A stretch of 64,000 nucleotides of DNA, taken from NCBI GenBank assembly GCA_011009095.1, contig VTPC01005999.1:127019-191018 (forward strand), in the 5' to 3' direction. A program made the translations under genes and the position numbers. The notes under the pieces are model-generated. The model did no database searches, was not told the DNA's origin, and worked only from the letters and a program-made list of their open reading frames with translations. The stretch's first letter is position 1. Each line of letters starts with the position of its first letter. This document shows, piece after piece, positions 62,237 to 64,000 of the stretch. The DNA is from Ignelater luminosus (taxonomy: Eukaryota; Arthropoda; Insecta; Coleoptera; Elateridae).

Positions 62237-62499
62237 CAAGGTGTCCCAAAGGTCTGTTTTCTTGTGAACATACTTTTTAAATGAAACATGCATATTTGGG
62301 CATAATAAACAGCCGAAACCGTCGGGTTTAGAGGTCAGATAGAGGAAAAATAAGAAAATACCAAAACGTATACTGTTCTGTTATCGTTGAAAATAATTTT
62401 GGAAAGTGTAGATAATCGTGCTGTACAACTTTCTCTATATTTTTAGAAATAACGGTGCTATTCTCAGATTACATACCATTGGAACATTGGGACACCCCA
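62237..62499. mobile_element. 263-bp TA-flanked MITE
   Basis: The left end TA/CAAGGTGTCCCAAAGG and the right end, reverse-complemented, TA/TGGGGTGTCCCAATG form inverted repeats with TA on both outer sides. The interior has no coding capacity. A Tc1/mariner-type non-autonomous element is inferred. Confidence 0.6.
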
Positions 62500-62727
62500 T
62501 ATATTAGAGTTGTTAAAACAAAAAAAAAATAAAATAAAAAAGTAATGATGGAAACCCTCTAACTTCCTTCAAAGGAATATCTTCTAAAGCAGAAATGCCA
62601 ATGTCGTATTTTACTTTACCGATTCCCAGCAATAACAACAAATTTAAATTCTAAGGATATCCACCCGATTTGATATGGCTAACAGATTTGTCGATTAAAA
62701 AACTTAATAACAGACATTCCATAATAC

Positions 62728-62737
62728 NNNNNNNNNN
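62728..62737. other. Assembly gap (10 N)
   Basis: Ten unknown bases. A run of ten is often a placeholder, so the true gap size may differ and sequence could be missing here. Confidence 0.95.
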
Positions 62738-63059
62738 ATTTATACATATGTTTATAAATAACGTTTTTGCACATTAACAGGTTGTGTTTCTCTAATTAAA
62801 CACGTGATTTTATCTCCTAACGAATAATCAATCAAATCAGGTTTGCTATTCGCGCAACATTTTACTGTTACTATTTGCAAGTTTGGCACGGCAGGTATGT
62901 GGCCAAATTCCAAAACTGTAAAAGGTGCAAATTAACATCAAACATGAACCTTGATCAGTACTTTCTGTTGCCGTCATTGAATCGGGCCTGTTGTGTTTAA
63001 GAGTGCAAAAAAAATATCTCAATGACCTCGGACCATTTCGAACGCGTTTGTCAGACAAA

Positions 63060-63330
63060 GACTGATCATCATCCGACAAAAGCGGCCAGACTGTATAAAA
63101 ATACCCTGACCCAGTTTCGTCGTCTGGCCGCGGTTATGCCCGCGGAGTTACGGCTAGAAAGTCACGGACTCCACCGATTATCAGCTGTATCTTGATGCTT
63201 ACAAACAACCCACCTAAATAAAGGCGGCTGATTTTAGAGCACACGCTAGCCCGCCTTGTAACCCTCCGCGCGCTAAGTAGGCTATGCTTTGATTATAGAC
63301 CGACCCGCCTCGATTTCCTTGCTTTCTGGG
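63060..63330. other. GC-rich patch with TATA-like sequence
   Basis: TATAAAA at 63094-63100 is followed by a GC-rich stretch with CAGCTG at 63182. No ORF of note follows on the plus strand. It may be a promoter or an enhancer; two further CAGCTG sites lie at 63745 and 63832. Confidence 0.25.
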
Positions 63331-64000
63331 AAAATAGGTCAGTTTCTACGAAAAAAGATAGTAGAATCGGATCGTTTACACCGTTGTTTCTGCTAGAATT
63401 CCTTCTGCGATTGATTTTTGTCACACGAAACGTTTGGGGTTTATAGAAATGTGTTGTCGGAAACGTAATAGATTATTTATAGGTTAAACAGGAAACTAAA
63501 GTTAGGAATTATTGATTTTATCATCAACTTATTTCGATGTTAATGGTAAAAATAAAATTGTTATTGTACTTTCGTTCCCGCTCAAAATTATTTATAGATA
63601 ACCCTAATTTATTCATTGGTGTAATCTGAGAAACGATCGTGGAATCCTAGCTGAACATTTCTAGATAAGGCTATTATGAAGAGAGCATACAAAAAACACT
63701 TAACAGATAAATATCAGTTTGCAATAAATAAAGAATAAAAACAACAGCTGATTTCAGTTTAAATCTCCGAGCACAAACCGTGGAAGCGGTCGCAGCCGGC
63801 AAGTGAGAGGAGAGGAATTCAAGCATTGCATCAGCTGTGGAGGTAGAGAAAACCGCTTTGTTTGTAGCTCTTTAAACTGGTTGGGTGGTCTGGATCAGTG
63901 GCCTTCACTTTGCCGCAGGCGCTTTTTGATGCGTCATATCCGCAATAATTTTTTTTATGTAATCAGAAAAATATTCAGACGCACATTTTGAATTGTTTAT

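Overview
This window is a piece of an AT-rich insect nuclear genome. Short GT-AG introns, a cytosolic arginyl-tRNA synthetase gene, the 3' part of an AP-4 (TFAP4/cropped type) transcription factor gene and several kinds of DNA transposon support this. No operons, CRISPR arrays or other prokaryotic features are visible. A beetle-like host is possible, but the sequence does not fix the order.

Left part (1-17.5 kb). Two conserved genes lie on the minus strand. A complete six-exon arginyl-tRNA synthetase CDS (5552 down to 3245; 2022 nt of exon, 673 codons plus stop) can be read with all intron phases consistent. The last two coding exons of AP-4 lie at 17520-17125 and 17041-16583. Between and around them are transposons with readable ends: a 728-bp element with an exact 8-bp target duplication and a THAP DNA-binding domain (P-superfamily type); a 2.3-kb element with CCCAG termini and a DUF4806-like gene; a 478-bp hAT-type MITE with an exact 8-bp target duplication; a 482-bp TTAA-flanked (piggyBac-type) MITE; and a 175-bp TA-flanked MITE.

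Middle and right part (17.5-64 kb). This stretch is almost free of recognisable coding sequence. It is best read as the first intron(s) and 5' flank of AP-4, because the exon with the basic region and helix 1 must lie upstream and was not found here. The notable signal is regulatory: 14 copies of CAGCTG, the core E-box bound by AP-4, between 19.4 and 31.0 kb, plus perfect CRE palindromes, an RFX X-box palindrome and several GC-rich islands. Mobile relics here are a decayed Tc1-type transposase (58.2-58.9 kb), a TA-flanked 263-bp MITE, a repeat pair near 43-44.5 kb and a tRNA-like SINE head. At 46.8-47.2 kb a TATA-box promoter precedes two abutting small ORFs, the first ending in a degenerate 2A-like motif.

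Functionally, the synthetase is a housekeeping enzyme. AP-4 is a bHLH-leucine zipper regulator whose own presumptive intron is rich in its recognition motif, which suggests autoregulation. All assignments come from reading the sequence and from memory of family motifs; no database search was run.
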